A program made the position numbers and the translations under genes. Under the pieces are notes generated by a model. That model saw nothing but the letters and a program-made list of their open reading frames with translations, was not told the origin of the DNA and did no database searches. Positions 33,699 to 42,455 of a DNA stretch of 57,751 bases are shown here, piece by piece. Source of the stretch: Chlorobiota bacterium (lineage in GTDB: Bacteria; Bacteroidota; Ignavibacteria; Tepidaquicellales; OLB5); assembly GCA_022616535.1 (NCBI GenBank), contig JAKEEM010000054.1:1-57751 (forward strand), written 5' to 3'. Numbering within the stretch: position 1 is the first letter of the stretch; each line of letters opens with the position of its first letter.

Positions 33699-35906
33699 TC
33701 ACTTTAAAGTAAGATTAGCGTATTTTAAAATAATATTCTTAACGCCGACTTTTTCAAACTCTATCTGCGCCTTTCTTGAATCCCCCCTGCCCGTCACATC
33801 AAGCACTTTCCCCTTGCCGAAGTTGTTGTGATAAACCACGCTTCCTTTTTTAATCCCAAGCTCCTCGCGGAACATTTCAGCGAGCACATCGTCTCCTGAG
33901 CCGTTATCACCGTAATACTCATACCGAATCGAACTGCCTTCTTCCTGAAGCATTTTATTTTTCTGCCTGCCGAGAGAATGTGCTTTGCTATACTGAAGTC
34001 TTGAAGTATCAATCTCCTTTAAAAAACGGGATTTCATCTGATAGCTTACATTGCCGAAGCGGTAACGCTGGAGCGAATAAGTCATATACAGTTTTTGCAT
34101 CGCGCGCGTTATTGCAACATAAAACAACCTCCGCTCCTCCTCCATTTCCTCCTGTGCTAAAGATGAGCTTGAAAGCGGGAATATCCCGTCCTCAAGCCCC
34201 GTTATAAACACCACGGGGAATTCCAGCCCTTTGGATGAGTGAGTTGTCATTAAAGTAACTGCGTTTTTTTGGTCGTCGTATGTATCGATATCCGTAACAA
34301 GGCTTACTTCCTGCAAAAATCCTTCAAGCGTCGCCTCGGCAGTGTTATCGGTATATTCAGAAATACCCGAGAGCAGCTCCTGCACGTTATACATTCTGTC
34401 CATTGCCTCATCGGTTCCTTCATTTCTAAGCTGACGAATGATGCCTATTTCATCCACAATGCTCCGCGCCAGCTCGCTCGGTGAAAATTCATTCTTCACT
34501 TCACTGTATTTCCTGATTAAGCCCGCTACACGCAAAAGCTCGGCTTCTATCCGCGTCCTTTTCTGCTGTCCTTCTCTTTCGTCAATCATATTCACCAAAT
34601 ACTCGCAAATAGATTTCGCAATTTCTTTTGCCGCTCTCTTAAGCCTGTCAACAGTCTGCTCGCCTATACCGTCTCTCAATTTCAGAATCCTTGTCATCGC
34701 TTCGTCATCTTTGGGATTAACCAGAACCTTTAAATATGCCAGTACATCCTTAATTTCCCTGCGCTGGTAAAATTTTACTCCTCCCACTATAATATAGGGA
34801 ATTGAATTCATCCTCAAAGCGTCCTCAATCACACGCGATTGAGCATTGGTCCTGTAAAGTATTACAAAGTCCTTAAAATTCAGCTTTCGGTTCGAAATTT
34901 CGTTCATTATCCATTTAATAATTATCATTGCTTCATCCCTGTCGTTAAACACTTCGGTCAAAGTGACCAAATCGCCTTCGGTATTATCCGTAAACAGTGT
35001 CTTCTGTATCTGCCGCTTATTGTTTTTAATAACGTCATCGGCAAGCGAGAGAATGTTTTTGGTCGAGCGGTAATTCTGCTCAAGCTTAAATACTTTACAG
35101 TCTTTGAAGTCCTCCCCAAACTTGAAAATATTTTCAATCTCCGCACCTCTCCACCGGTAAATGCTCTGCGCGTCATCGCCTACAATTGAAATATTTCCGT
35201 GTCCGTATGAAAGCATTTTAACTATTTCATACTGTGCGCGGTTCGTATCCTGGTACTCATCCACAAGTATAAACTTAAACCGGTTCTGGTATTTTTCAAG
35301 CACATCGTTATTGCTGCGGAACAGCAAAATCGGGTTAATCAGCAAATCGTCGAAATCCATCGCATTGTTTTTCAAAAGGCGTGATTGATATTCCTTATAA
35401 ACCGGTGTAGCAATTTTTTCAAAAGGATTTGTCACTTCAACAATATCATCGGGCAGGATTAATTTATTTTTAAGTTCCTTGATTCTTCCGCTTACAGTTC
35501 TCGGCTTGGGGTTATCGGTTGCAAAACCCAAATCCTTCATAACGGTTTCCACGAGCTTATCGCTGTCGTCATCGTCATAAATTGTAAAATTCCTGTCAAA
35601 CCCAATATGCTGTGCTTCAATCCTCAAAATACGCGCAAAAATTGAGTGAAACGTCCCCATCCAAATATTACCTGCAGAATTTCCGACTAGCTTGTAAATC
35701 CGCTGCTTCATTTCATTTGCGGCTTTGTTGGTAAAGGTGAGCGCGAGTATTTCAAATGGACTGATTCCCGATTCAATCAAATACGCAATCTTATAGGTTA
35801 GAACTCTCGTTTTGCCGCTGCCGGCACCTGCAACAATCATACACGGCCCTTCGATTTGCTCAACGGCTTTTATCTGTGCTGTATTTAGCTCTTTGGTTAA
35901 ATCCAA
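33699..35906 (-). CDS. UvrD/PcrA-type superfamily 1 DNA helicase
   Basis: This 3'-to-5' helicase acts in repair and replication. The 735 residues include the Q motif LNTAQIKAVEQIEGP, Walker A GAGSGKT (27-33), motif Ia TFTNKAANEMKQR, Walker B LVDEYQDTN, QNYRSTKNIL, THSSKGLEF and VAITRAMQKLYM. The C-terminus has the PcrA-type Tudor-like domain (GSVVYHNNFGKGKVLDVTG), which binds RNA polymerase in other bacteria. PcrA is therefore slightly preferred over UvrD/Rep as a name. It appears to be transcribed on its own. Confidence 0.93.
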   Translation of the reverse strand: MDLTKELNTAQIKAVEQIEGPCMIVAGAGSGKTRVLTYKIAYLIESGISPFEILALTFTNKAANEMKQRIYKLVGNSAGNIWMGTFHSIFARILRIEAQHIGFDRNFTIYDDDDSDKLVETVMKDLGFATDNPKPRTVSGRIKELKNKLILPDDIVEVTNPFEKIATPVYKEYQSRLLKNNAMDFDDLLINPILLFRSNNDVLEKYQNRFKFILVDEYQDTNRAQYEIVKMLSYGHGNISIVGDDAQSIYRWRGAEIENIFKFGEDFKDCKVFKLEQNYRSTKNILSLADDVIKNNKRQIQKTLFTDNTEGDLVTLTEVFNDRDEAMIIIKWIMNEISNRKLNFKDFVILYRTNAQSRVIEDALRMNSIPYIIVGGVKFYQRREIKDVLAYLKVLVNPKDDEAMTRILKLRDGIGEQTVDRLKRAAKEIAKSICEYLVNMIDEREGQQKRTRIEAELLRVAGLIRKYSEVKNEFSPSELARSIVDEIGIIRQLRNEGTDEAMDRMYNVQELLSGISEYTDNTAEATLEGFLQEVSLVTDIDTYDDQKNAVTLMTTHSSKGLEFPVVFITGLEDGIFPLSSSSLAQEEMEEERRLFYVAITRAMQKLYMTYSLQRYRFGNVSYQMKSRFLKEIDTSRLQYSKAHSLGRQKNKMLQEEGSSIRYEYYGDNGSGDDVLAEMFREELGIKKGSVVYHNNFGKGKVLDVTGRGDSRKAQIEFEKVGVKNIILKYANLTLK

Positions 35907-36102
35907 TATAAATCTTAATTTATCAATTTTAATTTATCTCCGCGGGAGAAGCGGAAGTGGAAAAGTTTTACAAAGATAACTTTATTGAAAAGCTAAATCA
36001 ATTGAGATAGATACGGATTTATTAAATTATTTGTTATAATATATAATGATATAACCCCAAAGTTTATATTGCTTTATAATATTTTTTTCACTCATTTTTG
36101 GG

Positions 36103-36116
36103 ATGATATATATCAT
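36103..36116. promoter_or_regulatory. CRP/FNR-type operator upstream of the large oxidoreductase
   Basis: ATGATATATATCAT is a perfect 14-bp dyad with an ATGA-N6-TCAT core. Its centre (36109.5) lies 36.5 bases upstream of the last base of a -7-like box at 36139-36146. A nearly identical dyad sits at the same distance upstream of tryptophanase (42412-42431). CRP/FNR-family proteins recognise dyads of this form, so class II activation is inferred. Confidence 0.5.
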
Positions 36117-36138
36117 AGTATTAAATAATGTATATATG

Positions 36139-36146
36139 TAATTTCG
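36139..36146 (+). promoter_or_regulatory. -7-like box TAATTTCG
   Basis: One mismatch from TAnnTTTG. The weak match fits a promoter that needs the activator site just upstream. It lies 41 bases before the ATG at 36188. Confidence 0.4.
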
Positions 36147-36187
36147 GAGATATTTTGTAACTTAATATTTGATTTTCGAAGCTATTT

Positions 36188-39100
36188 ATGCATAAAAAAG
36201 AAGAATTTTCCCCGATGAATGAATTAAAATTAAAACACGGATTCCATTACGAAGACTTGTTTGAACCCTTAAAGCTTAAGGAGCTTGCAAATAAATTCTA
36301 CGATTTTTACAAAAATTCAGACCCTTCCTCCTTTGAAAAATTTGCAAAATACAGGGATTCAAAAGGAGCGGGATTTAATGAAATTGAAACCTCAAACATT
36401 ATAATAGAAGCAGGCAGGTTTTTAGATACATTTATTGCCGATTTCTTCGGAATTAAAGAGCAAGCTGAAGAGCTGAAAAGAAGCAATGAATCCGAAAAAG
36501 CAATATTAAAAGTAAGAAGTGAATTTGTTACACGCAGGGTTTTAAAAAAGTTTAAGGAGCCTGATTTAGCTTCGCTAAAATATGCTGAACTTGACTCACA
36601 AGTTCAAATTTTGAAAGATGTTCTTTATCCTGATTACCAGTGGAACTCCGACGAGGAAAAAGCCACGGCATTTATGATTCGTGATTTTCTTGGACAGGAG
36701 TTAAATTACAAAAACCATCTTGAAGTTATGCCCGGAGGCTTTGTATTCGATGAAAAGATTGTGGAAAAAGCTGGAGAAGATTTTAACAAATTGAAAAGCT
36801 CCGAAAAAGGGAAAATCTTTACCGAAAATCTAACAATCGGCACATACAAAAATACAGAAGGAACAGATGAACAGAAGCTTCTCTACGAATATTTAAAAAA
36901 TATAATGGAGTTTCTGCAGAAATGGTGCTTTGCGAAGATTCATACTGAAAAGCATAAAGTTAAAAACTGGGTTCTGTTCAAGCAGCCGATGAATGTAGAT
37001 TTTAACGACCTGGTGCACAATAAAGCTGTTTATCAGAATATTCCGGAGAAGATGCAGGGTGAAGTTGATACTCTGCGCAGAAGGGACGGCTTCAAGCTCA
37101 CCAATAAAAGATACAACGACCGCATGGTTATGGGCGAAGTTGAATACTGTGTATTCTGCCATGAAAGAAATAAGGACTCCTGCTCCAAGGGTCTAAAAGA
37201 AAAAGACGGAGCTGTTAAAAAAAATCCTCTCGGCATAGTTTTAAACGGCTGCCCGCTTGATGAAAAAATTTCCGAAATGCACCTTTTAAAGTATGAAGGC
37301 CGCTCGGTCGGAGCGTTGAGCTTGATAATGATTGATAACCCGATGTGCCCGGGAACCGGACACAGAATCTGCAATGACTGTATGAAGGGATGCATTTACC
37401 AGAAGCAGGAACCCGTGAACATTCCGCAGATTGAAACAAGAGTGCTGACCGATGTGCTGAATCTCCCCTGGGGATTTGAAATTTATTCGCTGCTAACCAG
37501 GTGGAATCCGGTAAACGTGAAAAGACCATACCCGCTTCCTTATAACGGAAAAAACATAATGGTCATCGGAATGGGACCCGCAGGCTATACTCTAACACAG
37601 TATCTTTTAAATGAAGGTTTCGGTGTAATCGGTGTCGACGGGCTTAAAATTGAGGCGGTTCACAAGGATATAACCGGGGGACTGGACGAAAACGGAAATT
37701 ACATTTATCCAAAGCCGGTTGCAAAATTCAGCGATATCGAAGATGAACTTGATAAACGAATATTTCTCGGCTTCGGCGGGGTATCAGAATACGGTATCAC
37801 AGTAAGGTGGGATAAAAACTTCCTTAAAGTAGTCTACCTCACTCTTGCAAGAAGAAAATATTTCAAGCCATATAACGGAATTAGATTCGGAGGAACTATT
37901 GAAATCGATGACGCGTGGAAGCTCGGCATAGACCACATCGCAATCGCGACGGGAGCAGGTAAGCCCACAATTGTCCGCATGAAAAATAACCTTATCAGGG
38001 GCATTCGCAAGGCATCTGATTTCCTTATGGCGCTTCAGCTTACAGGCGCAGCTAAAAAAGATTCACTCGCTAACTTAATGCTCCAGCTTCCGGCAATTGT
38101 AATTGGGGGCGGATTAACTGCTATCGATACTTCCACCGAAGCGTTTGCATACTACCCGATTCAGGTTGAAAAGTTTCTTAACAGGTTTGAGATTTCAGTA
38201 AAGGAGTTCGGAGAAGACACTGTTTGGGCAATGTATGATGACGAAGAAAAATCCATTGCAAAAACTTTTATTGAGCACGGTAAAGAAGTCCGAGCCGAAA
38301 GAAAGCGCGCGGCTGAAAAAGGCGAGGAGCCGAACTTTGTTCCGCTGGTCAGGAAATGGGGCGGCGTTACGCTGGTTTACAGAAAATCAATTGAAGAATC
38401 GCCCGCATACAGACTCAACCACGAGGAAATTATTAAGTCGCTTGAAGAAGGAATTTACTACTGGGAAAAAATGAGTCCGGTTGAAGCAGTACCTGACCAG
38501 TACGGTGCTGTGAAGGAAATGGTTTTCTCGAAGCAGACCAAAAACTCCGAAGGCAAATGGATTGACCTCGGCGAAAAAATTACGCTCCCCGCAAAATCGG
38601 TCCTTGTTGCGGCGGGTACATCGCCGAACATAATTTACGAACGTGAGCATCCGGGAACGTTCCAGCTTGATGAGCGGGGAAACTTCTTCCAGACATACAA
38701 GCTTGATGGAAATAATAACCTTATAAAAGCCGAAAAGAATGAAACGGGATTTTTCACTTCTTATAATAAAGACGGAAAATTTATTACAGTTTACGGTGAC
38801 AACCATCCGCGATACGCCGGCAACGTTGTTAAAGCAATGGCATCGGCAAGAGACGGCTTTAAGGAGCTGATTAAAATCTATAAAGATGATATTAAAGAAC
38901 CCCGAGAGCTCGGGGCCGAAAATGATGAAAAATTCAAATCGCTTGTTGGTACGCTTGATAATGAATTCCTCGCAGTAGTTGAGGAAGTAAATATTCTAAC
39001 CCCAACCATAGTTGAAGTTGTTCTCAAAGCACCCCTGCAGGCGCGGAAATTCCACCCCGGGCAGTTTTACCGCCTGCAGAATTACGAGACAAACGCGCAG

Positions 39101-39943
39101 AGCATTAACGGAACAAGCATGATGATGGAAGGGCTTGCATTAACCGGCGCGTGGGTCGATGTCGATAAAGGACTTTTGAGCTTAATTATACTTGAAATGT
39201 GGGGAAGCTCGCGCTTATGCCGCTTCCTTAAAAAAGGCGAGAAGGTAATAGTCATGGGTCCCACGGGCACGCCCACGGAAATTCCGACAGGTGAAAATGT
39301 TCTGCTTGCAGGCGGGGGACTAGGAAACGCAGTGCTGTTTTCTGTTGCAAAGGCGCTTAAGGATAACGGCAACAAGGTAATTTATTTTGCAGGATACAGA
39401 AACTCAGGCGATTTGTTTAAGCAGGATGAAGTCGAAGAGGGAACAGACCAGGTAGTGTGGTCGAATGATTTCGGCGAGCAGATTAAGCCGCGCAGACCGC
39501 AGGACAGAACCATTACCGCAAACATAGTGCAGGCGATGATTGCTTACGCAGACGGCAAGCTTGAGCCAAATGGTACAGGTCCAATGTTCGACCTGAAGCA
39601 GGTTAACAGGATTATTGCAATCGGGAGCGACAGGATGATGAAGGCGGTTAAGGAGGCAAGATACGGCGTGCTGAAGGATTATATTAATCCCGTTCACACG
39701 GCTATTGCAAGCATAAACTCAACAATGCAGTGCATGATGAAGGAAGTCTGTGCGCAGTGCCTGCAGCGCCACGTTGACCCCATAAGCGGGAAGGAAACTT
39801 TTGTGTTCAGCTGTTTTAACCAGGACCAGCAGATGGATTTGGTTGACTTCAACAATCTTAACGCGCGGCTTAAATCCAACAGCGTGCTTGAAAAGCTGAC
39901 CAAGTTCTGGCTGGATTATTTGTTTAAGAAAAGCTTGCCTTGA
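36188..39943 (+). CDS. Giant FAD/NAD(P) oxidoreductase with Cys clusters, GltD-like core and PyrK-like C-terminus
   Basis: This 1251-residue cytosolic redox protein is multidomain. Residues 1-310 are helical and unrecognised. A cysteine-rich segment follows (C321, C324, C332, C355, C387, C395, C398, C402) of the kind that ligates iron-sulfur clusters in GltD-type proteins. The FAD-binding GMGPAG is at 461-466, with a second nucleotide motif IGGGLTAID near 632. From about 960 a ferredoxin-reductase/PyrK-like module has HPGQFYRLQ, GPTGTP and GGGLGNAV, ending in a C1182-x5-C-x2-C1191-x17-C1209 cluster. It probably shuttles electrons between NAD(P)H and an unidentified partner. Related to glutamate synthase beta chain and sulfhydrogenase gamma, but function is not known. 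Confidence 0.85.
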   Translation: MHKKEEFSPMNELKLKHGFHYEDLFEPLKLKELANKFYDFYKNSDPSSFEKFAKYRDSKGAGFNEIETSNIIIEAGRFLDTFIADFFGIKEQAEELKRSNESEKAILKVRSEFVTRRVLKKFKEPDLASLKYAELDSQVQILKDVLYPDYQWNSDEEKATAFMIRDFLGQELNYKNHLEVMPGGFVFDEKIVEKAGEDFNKLKSSEKGKIFTENLTIGTYKNTEGTDEQKLLYEYLKNIMEFLQKWCFAKIHTEKHKVKNWVLFKQPMNVDFNDLVHNKAVYQNIPEKMQGEVDTLRRRDGFKLTNKRYNDRMVMGEVEYCVFCHERNKDSCSKGLKEKDGAVKKNPLGIVLNGCPLDEKISEMHLLKYEGRSVGALSLIMIDNPMCPGTGHRICNDCMKGCIYQKQEPVNIPQIETRVLTDVLNLPWGFEIYSLLTRWNPVNVKRPYPLPYNGKNIMVIGMGPAGYTLTQYLLNEGFGVIGVDGLKIEAVHKDITGGLDENGNYIYPKPVAKFSDIEDELDKRIFLGFGGVSEYGITVRWDKNFLKVVYLTLARRKYFKPYNGIRFGGTIEIDDAWKLGIDHIAIATGAGKPTIVRMKNNLIRGIRKASDFLMALQLTGAAKKDSLANLMLQLPAIVIGGGLTAIDTSTEAFAYYPIQVEKFLNRFEISVKEFGEDTVWAMYDDEEKSIAKTFIEHGKEVRAERKRAAEKGEEPNFVPLVRKWGGVTLVYRKSIEESPAYRLNHEEIIKSLEEGIYYWEKMSPVEAVPDQYGAVKEMVFSKQTKNSEGKWIDLGEKITLPAKSVLVAAGTSPNIIYEREHPGTFQLDERGNFFQTYKLDGNNNLIKAEKNETGFFTSYNKDGKFITVYGDNHPRYAGNVVKAMASARDGFKELIKIYKDDIKEPRELGAENDEKFKSLVGTLDNEFLAVVEEVNILTPTIVEVVLKAPLQARKFHPGQFYRLQNYETNAQSINGTSMMMEGLALTGAWVDVDKGLLSLIILEMWGSSRLCRFLKKGEKVIVMGPTGTPTEIPTGENVLLAGGGLGNAVLFSVAKALKDNGNKVIYFAGYRNSGDLFKQDEVEEGTDQVVWSNDFGEQIKPRRPQDRTITANIVQAMIAYADGKLEPNGTGPMFDLKQVNRIIAIGSDRMMKAVKEARYGVLKDYINPVHTAIASINSTMQCMMKEVCAQCLQRHVDPISGKETFVFSCFNQDQQMDLVDFNNLNARLKSNSVLEKLTKFWLDYLFKKSLP

Positions 39944-40191
39944 GAAGAGCCGAAAGGCAGCAATAAGTTTGTGGTGTAAGTTTTCTCTTTCAATATTATA
40001 GGCACGACCTTCAGGTTGTGGGTCAATAAACACGAACATTTACCCTTGACAATAAATTTCAATTGTATTAAATTTACCACGCTTCGTCATTCCCGCGCAG
40101 GCGGGGAATCTATTTCGCCCCTCTGCTTATAGGAAAGGGGGAAGGAGTGAGGTTCAATCATAGCTTCAAAGTTTTTTAAAAAATTACAATA
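39944..40191. other. Intergenic region with repeat elements
   Basis: No gene is visible in these 248 bases. They contain a hairpin-like GCACGACCTTCAGGTTGTG (about 40002-40020) and a compact ATTCCCGC-type repeat (40086-40111) that is a shortened relative of those at 16643 and 33552. A G/A-rich stretch (GGAAAGGGGGAAGGAGTG) follows. One of the hairpins may end transcription of the large oxidoreductase gene. Confidence 0.6.
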
Positions 40192-40365
40192 ATGAATAAA
40201 TTTCATCAATTGTTTCACGGTCAAAAATCAAAAAACTTAATTCCGCTCGAAATTAATCAAAAATTTCACGCAACTTTACATAATGTAGGATTTGGAACAC
40301 GCAAAATTTTTTCGAGTGAGAAATTTGCCCAAAATATCAGAATTTTGAAGGGTAACAATTTATGA
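40192..40365 (+). CDS. Possible 57-residue protein coupled to the OsmC gene
   Basis: An ATG at 40192 opens 57 codons of a basic, uncharged-core peptide (MNKFHQLFHGQKSKNLIPLE onward, ending RILKGNNL). Its TGA overlaps the OsmC ATG as ATGA at 40362-40365, the same coupling style seen for real genes in this window. No Shine-Dalgarno, signal peptide or known domain is present, and I recognise no relatives. It may be a true small protein or a chance frame. Confidence 0.35.
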   Translation: MNKFHQLFHGQKSKNLIPLEINQKFHATLHNVGFGTRKIFSSEKFAQNIRILKGNNL

Positions 40366-40871
40366 ACTCAGAACAGCTTCGGGCCATTCAGGCGCCACTT
40401 AAAACCAAGTATAAGGAAAACCCTGAATCAGCGCTTGTAACCTTAAGAGCAAAAAGCACACTAGGCGAGGGCGTTAGCTGTAATGTTGAAACAGGCAAAA
40501 AGCTTGCTCAGGTTGCGGGCTTGCACCCTGCTACCGGGGGCACTGGAACTGAACTATGCTCCGGTGATATGCTTCTTGAGGCGCTCACCGCCTGCGCGGG
40601 AGTTACAATGAAAGCCGTCGCTACATCGCTTGGAATTGATATCAAAGAAGGCACCGTTTCCGCCGAAGGCGATATCGATTTCCGCGGAACGCTCGCCGTG
40701 AGCAAGGAAGCACCCGTGGGCTTTAAGGAAATTAGGCTCAGCTTTGAGCTTGATACGGGTGCAACGAAGGAGCAGCTTGAATCATTAATTAAGCTTACCG
40801 AAAGATACTGCGTCGTGTACCAGACTTTGAAATCATCGCCAAATATGATTGTAACTTATAGAACCAAATAA
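40362..40871 (+). CDS. OsmC family protein
   Basis: OsmC/Ohr proteins are thiol peroxidases that reduce organic hydroperoxides, though many subfamily members have unknown substrates. The 169 residues contain LEALTACAGVTMKAVA with C78 and RYCVVYQTLKSSP with C150, the two reactive cysteines of the family, plus a third cysteine (C66) just before the first helix. The first cysteine is followed by A-G instead of L, as in OsmC-like proteins rather than Ohr. It lies downstream of the large oxidoreductase gene across a 418-base gap holding repeats and a possible small ORF. Confidence 0.88.
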   Translation: MNSEQLRAIQAPLKTKYKENPESALVTLRAKSTLGEGVSCNVETGKKLAQVAGLHPATGGTGTELCSGDMLLEALTACAGVTMKAVATSLGIDIKEGTVSAEGDIDFRGTLAVSKEAPVGFKEIRLSFELDTGATKEQLESLIKLTERYCVVYQTLKSSPNMIVTYRTK

Positions 40872-40969
40872 TGGATACAACAGCAGTTTCAGCTTGGATA
40901 AACTGGATAAACCTTGAGCAGAGTAACTATGAGACACTTCGCGGAGTTTATCCCGCTTAAAAGCGGGGC

Positions 40970-42352
40970 TCAGGGATTTGCTCTTTCAAATTTCGCAGTA
41001 AAGTGGCGCAGGAATTTAGGTTCTTCGATAATCTTCAAACCCCGCACTTGTTCTTTGCCATCGAAGAGCTTTTCGAATACTTCAATCACGTACTCAACGT
41101 GGCTTTGGGTGTAAACTCTGCGCGGTATAGCAAGCCGTACAAGCTCATTAGGCGCGGGGATGAGCTTACCGTTTGAATCGTATTTGCCGAACATTACCGA
41201 GCCGATTTCAACCGAGCGGATACCTCCCTTGATGTAAAGCTCGCACACCAGCGCCTGCCCCGGATACCGGTCAACGGGAATGTGCGGATAGAATGCTTTC
41301 GCATCGATGTAAACAGCGTGCCCGCCAATCGGCCAGATAAGGGGAACGTCCATTTTGTAAAGCTTCTCGCCAAAATATGCGGTGCTGCGGATTCTGTATT
41401 TGAGATAATCCGGCTCAAATACCTCCTGCAGACCGACAGCAATAGCTTCCATGCTTCTGCCGGAGAGTCCTCCGTAAGTTGAAAATCCTTCGGTGATAAT
41501 CAGCAGGTTTGTGCAGGCATCGGAAAGCGATTTATCCTTAAGCGCGAGAAATCCGCCGATGTTGACAAGCCCGTCTTTTTTGGCGCTCATAATGCAGCCG
41601 TCGGCAAGCGAAAACATCTCCTGCGCGATTTGCTTGTATGTTTTGGTTTCGTAACCCGACTCGCGGTGCTTAATGAAGTAGGAGTTCTCGGCAATTCGGC
41701 ACGCATCGAGGAAGAATCTGACACCGTGCTTTTTGCAAACTGCACTTACGTCTTTAGCATTTTGCATGCTCACTGGCTGTCCGCCGCCGCTGTTATTGGT
41801 AACGGTCAGAATCACACCGCCGATGTTTTCAGCGCCATAGTGATTGATGAGCCGCTCAAGCTCTGAAACATCCATGTTGCCTTTGAAAGGATGTTCAAGC
41901 ATCGGGTGTTTCGCTTCTTCGATTGGGATATCGATTGCTTCGGCTCCGCTGAACTCGATGTTAGCTCTCGTTGTATCAAAGTGCGTATTGCTGATGAAGA
42001 CTTTGCCTTTGCCGCCAAGGTAGCCGTAGAGAATCCTCTCCCCCGCCCTGCCCTGGTGAGTCGGAAGTATGTGCTCGCAGCAGGTCAGGTCCTTAATCAC
42101 GGCTTCCATTTTCAGCCAGCTGCGCGAGCCGGCGTAAGCCTCGTCGCCTTCCATCATTGCAGCCCACTGGCGGGAGCTCATAGCGGCGGTTCCGCTGTCG
42201 GTAAGGAAGTCAATCAGCACGTGTTCTGATTTGAGCATAAAGGGATTGTAATGTGCTTCACTTAGATGTTTAATGCGTTCTTCTTCAGTGGTAACATTGA
42301 TGGGCTCAACTTCCTTGATTTTAAATGGCTCTATAATGGTTTTAAATGTCAT
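40970..42352 (-). CDS. tnaA: Tryptophanase
   Basis: TnaA cleaves tryptophan to indole, pyruvate and ammonia using pyridoxal phosphate. The 460 residues match the beta-eliminating lyase family, with PLP-binding SAKKD (lysine 259 as Schiff base). I prefer tryptophanase over tyrosine phenol-lyase for two reasons. The substrate-site arginine of the latter (SMERG) is replaced here by VEIGS, and the C-terminal LRHFTA has the histidine typical of tryptophanases (F in phenol-lyases). No tnaC leader or tnaB permease is adjacent. A CRP/FNR-type dyad and an exact -7 box precede the gene. Confidence 0.88.
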   Translation of the reverse strand: MTFKTIIEPFKIKEVEPINVTTEEERIKHLSEAHYNPFMLKSEHVLIDFLTDSGTAAMSSRQWAAMMEGDEAYAGSRSWLKMEAVIKDLTCCEHILPTHQGRAGERILYGYLGGKGKVFISNTHFDTTRANIEFSGAEAIDIPIEEAKHPMLEHPFKGNMDVSELERLINHYGAENIGGVILTVTNNSGGGQPVSMQNAKDVSAVCKKHGVRFFLDACRIAENSYFIKHRESGYETKTYKQIAQEMFSLADGCIMSAKKDGLVNIGGFLALKDKSLSDACTNLLIITEGFSTYGGLSGRSMEAIAVGLQEVFEPDYLKYRIRSTAYFGEKLYKMDVPLIWPIGGHAVYIDAKAFYPHIPVDRYPGQALVCELYIKGGIRSVEIGSVMFGKYDSNGKLIPAPNELVRLAIPRRVYTQSHVEYVIEVFEKLFDGKEQVRGLKIIEEPKFLRHFTAKFERANP

Positions 42353-42384
42353 AGTAAATCACAAAAAATTGAAAAACCTCGCTA

Positions 42385-42392
42385 CAAAATTA
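42385..42392 (-). promoter_or_regulatory. -7 box TAnnTTTG for tnaA
   Basis: Read on the minus strand the box is TAATTTTG, an exact match, 33 bases before the tnaA ATG at 42352. No TTTG -33 element is visible at the expected spacing, as expected for an activator-dependent promoter. Confidence 0.5.
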
Positions 42393-42411
42393 GATATAAA
42401 AAGCGCTTTAA

Positions 42412-42431
42412 GTTATGATTTATGTCATAAC
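42412..42431. promoter_or_regulatory. CRP/FNR-type operator upstream of tnaA
   Basis: GTTATGATTTATGTCATAAC is a dyad with perfect 7-bp arms. Its core ATGA-N6-TCAT matches the site at 36103-36116 in 12 of 14 positions. The centre (42421.5) is 36.5 bases from the last base of the -7 box, exactly as upstream of the large oxidoreductase. The implied centre near -42 is the class II activator position of CRP-like proteins. Confidence 0.55.
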
Positions 42432-42455
42432 AAAATCAGCTTAAACAGCGAAATT

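Noticed and set aside
40970-42352. Tyrosine phenol-lyase as the identity of this enzyme
   Set aside because: The phenol-lyase arginine segment is replaced by VEIGS and the C-terminal motif has the tryptophanase-type histidine (LRHFTA).
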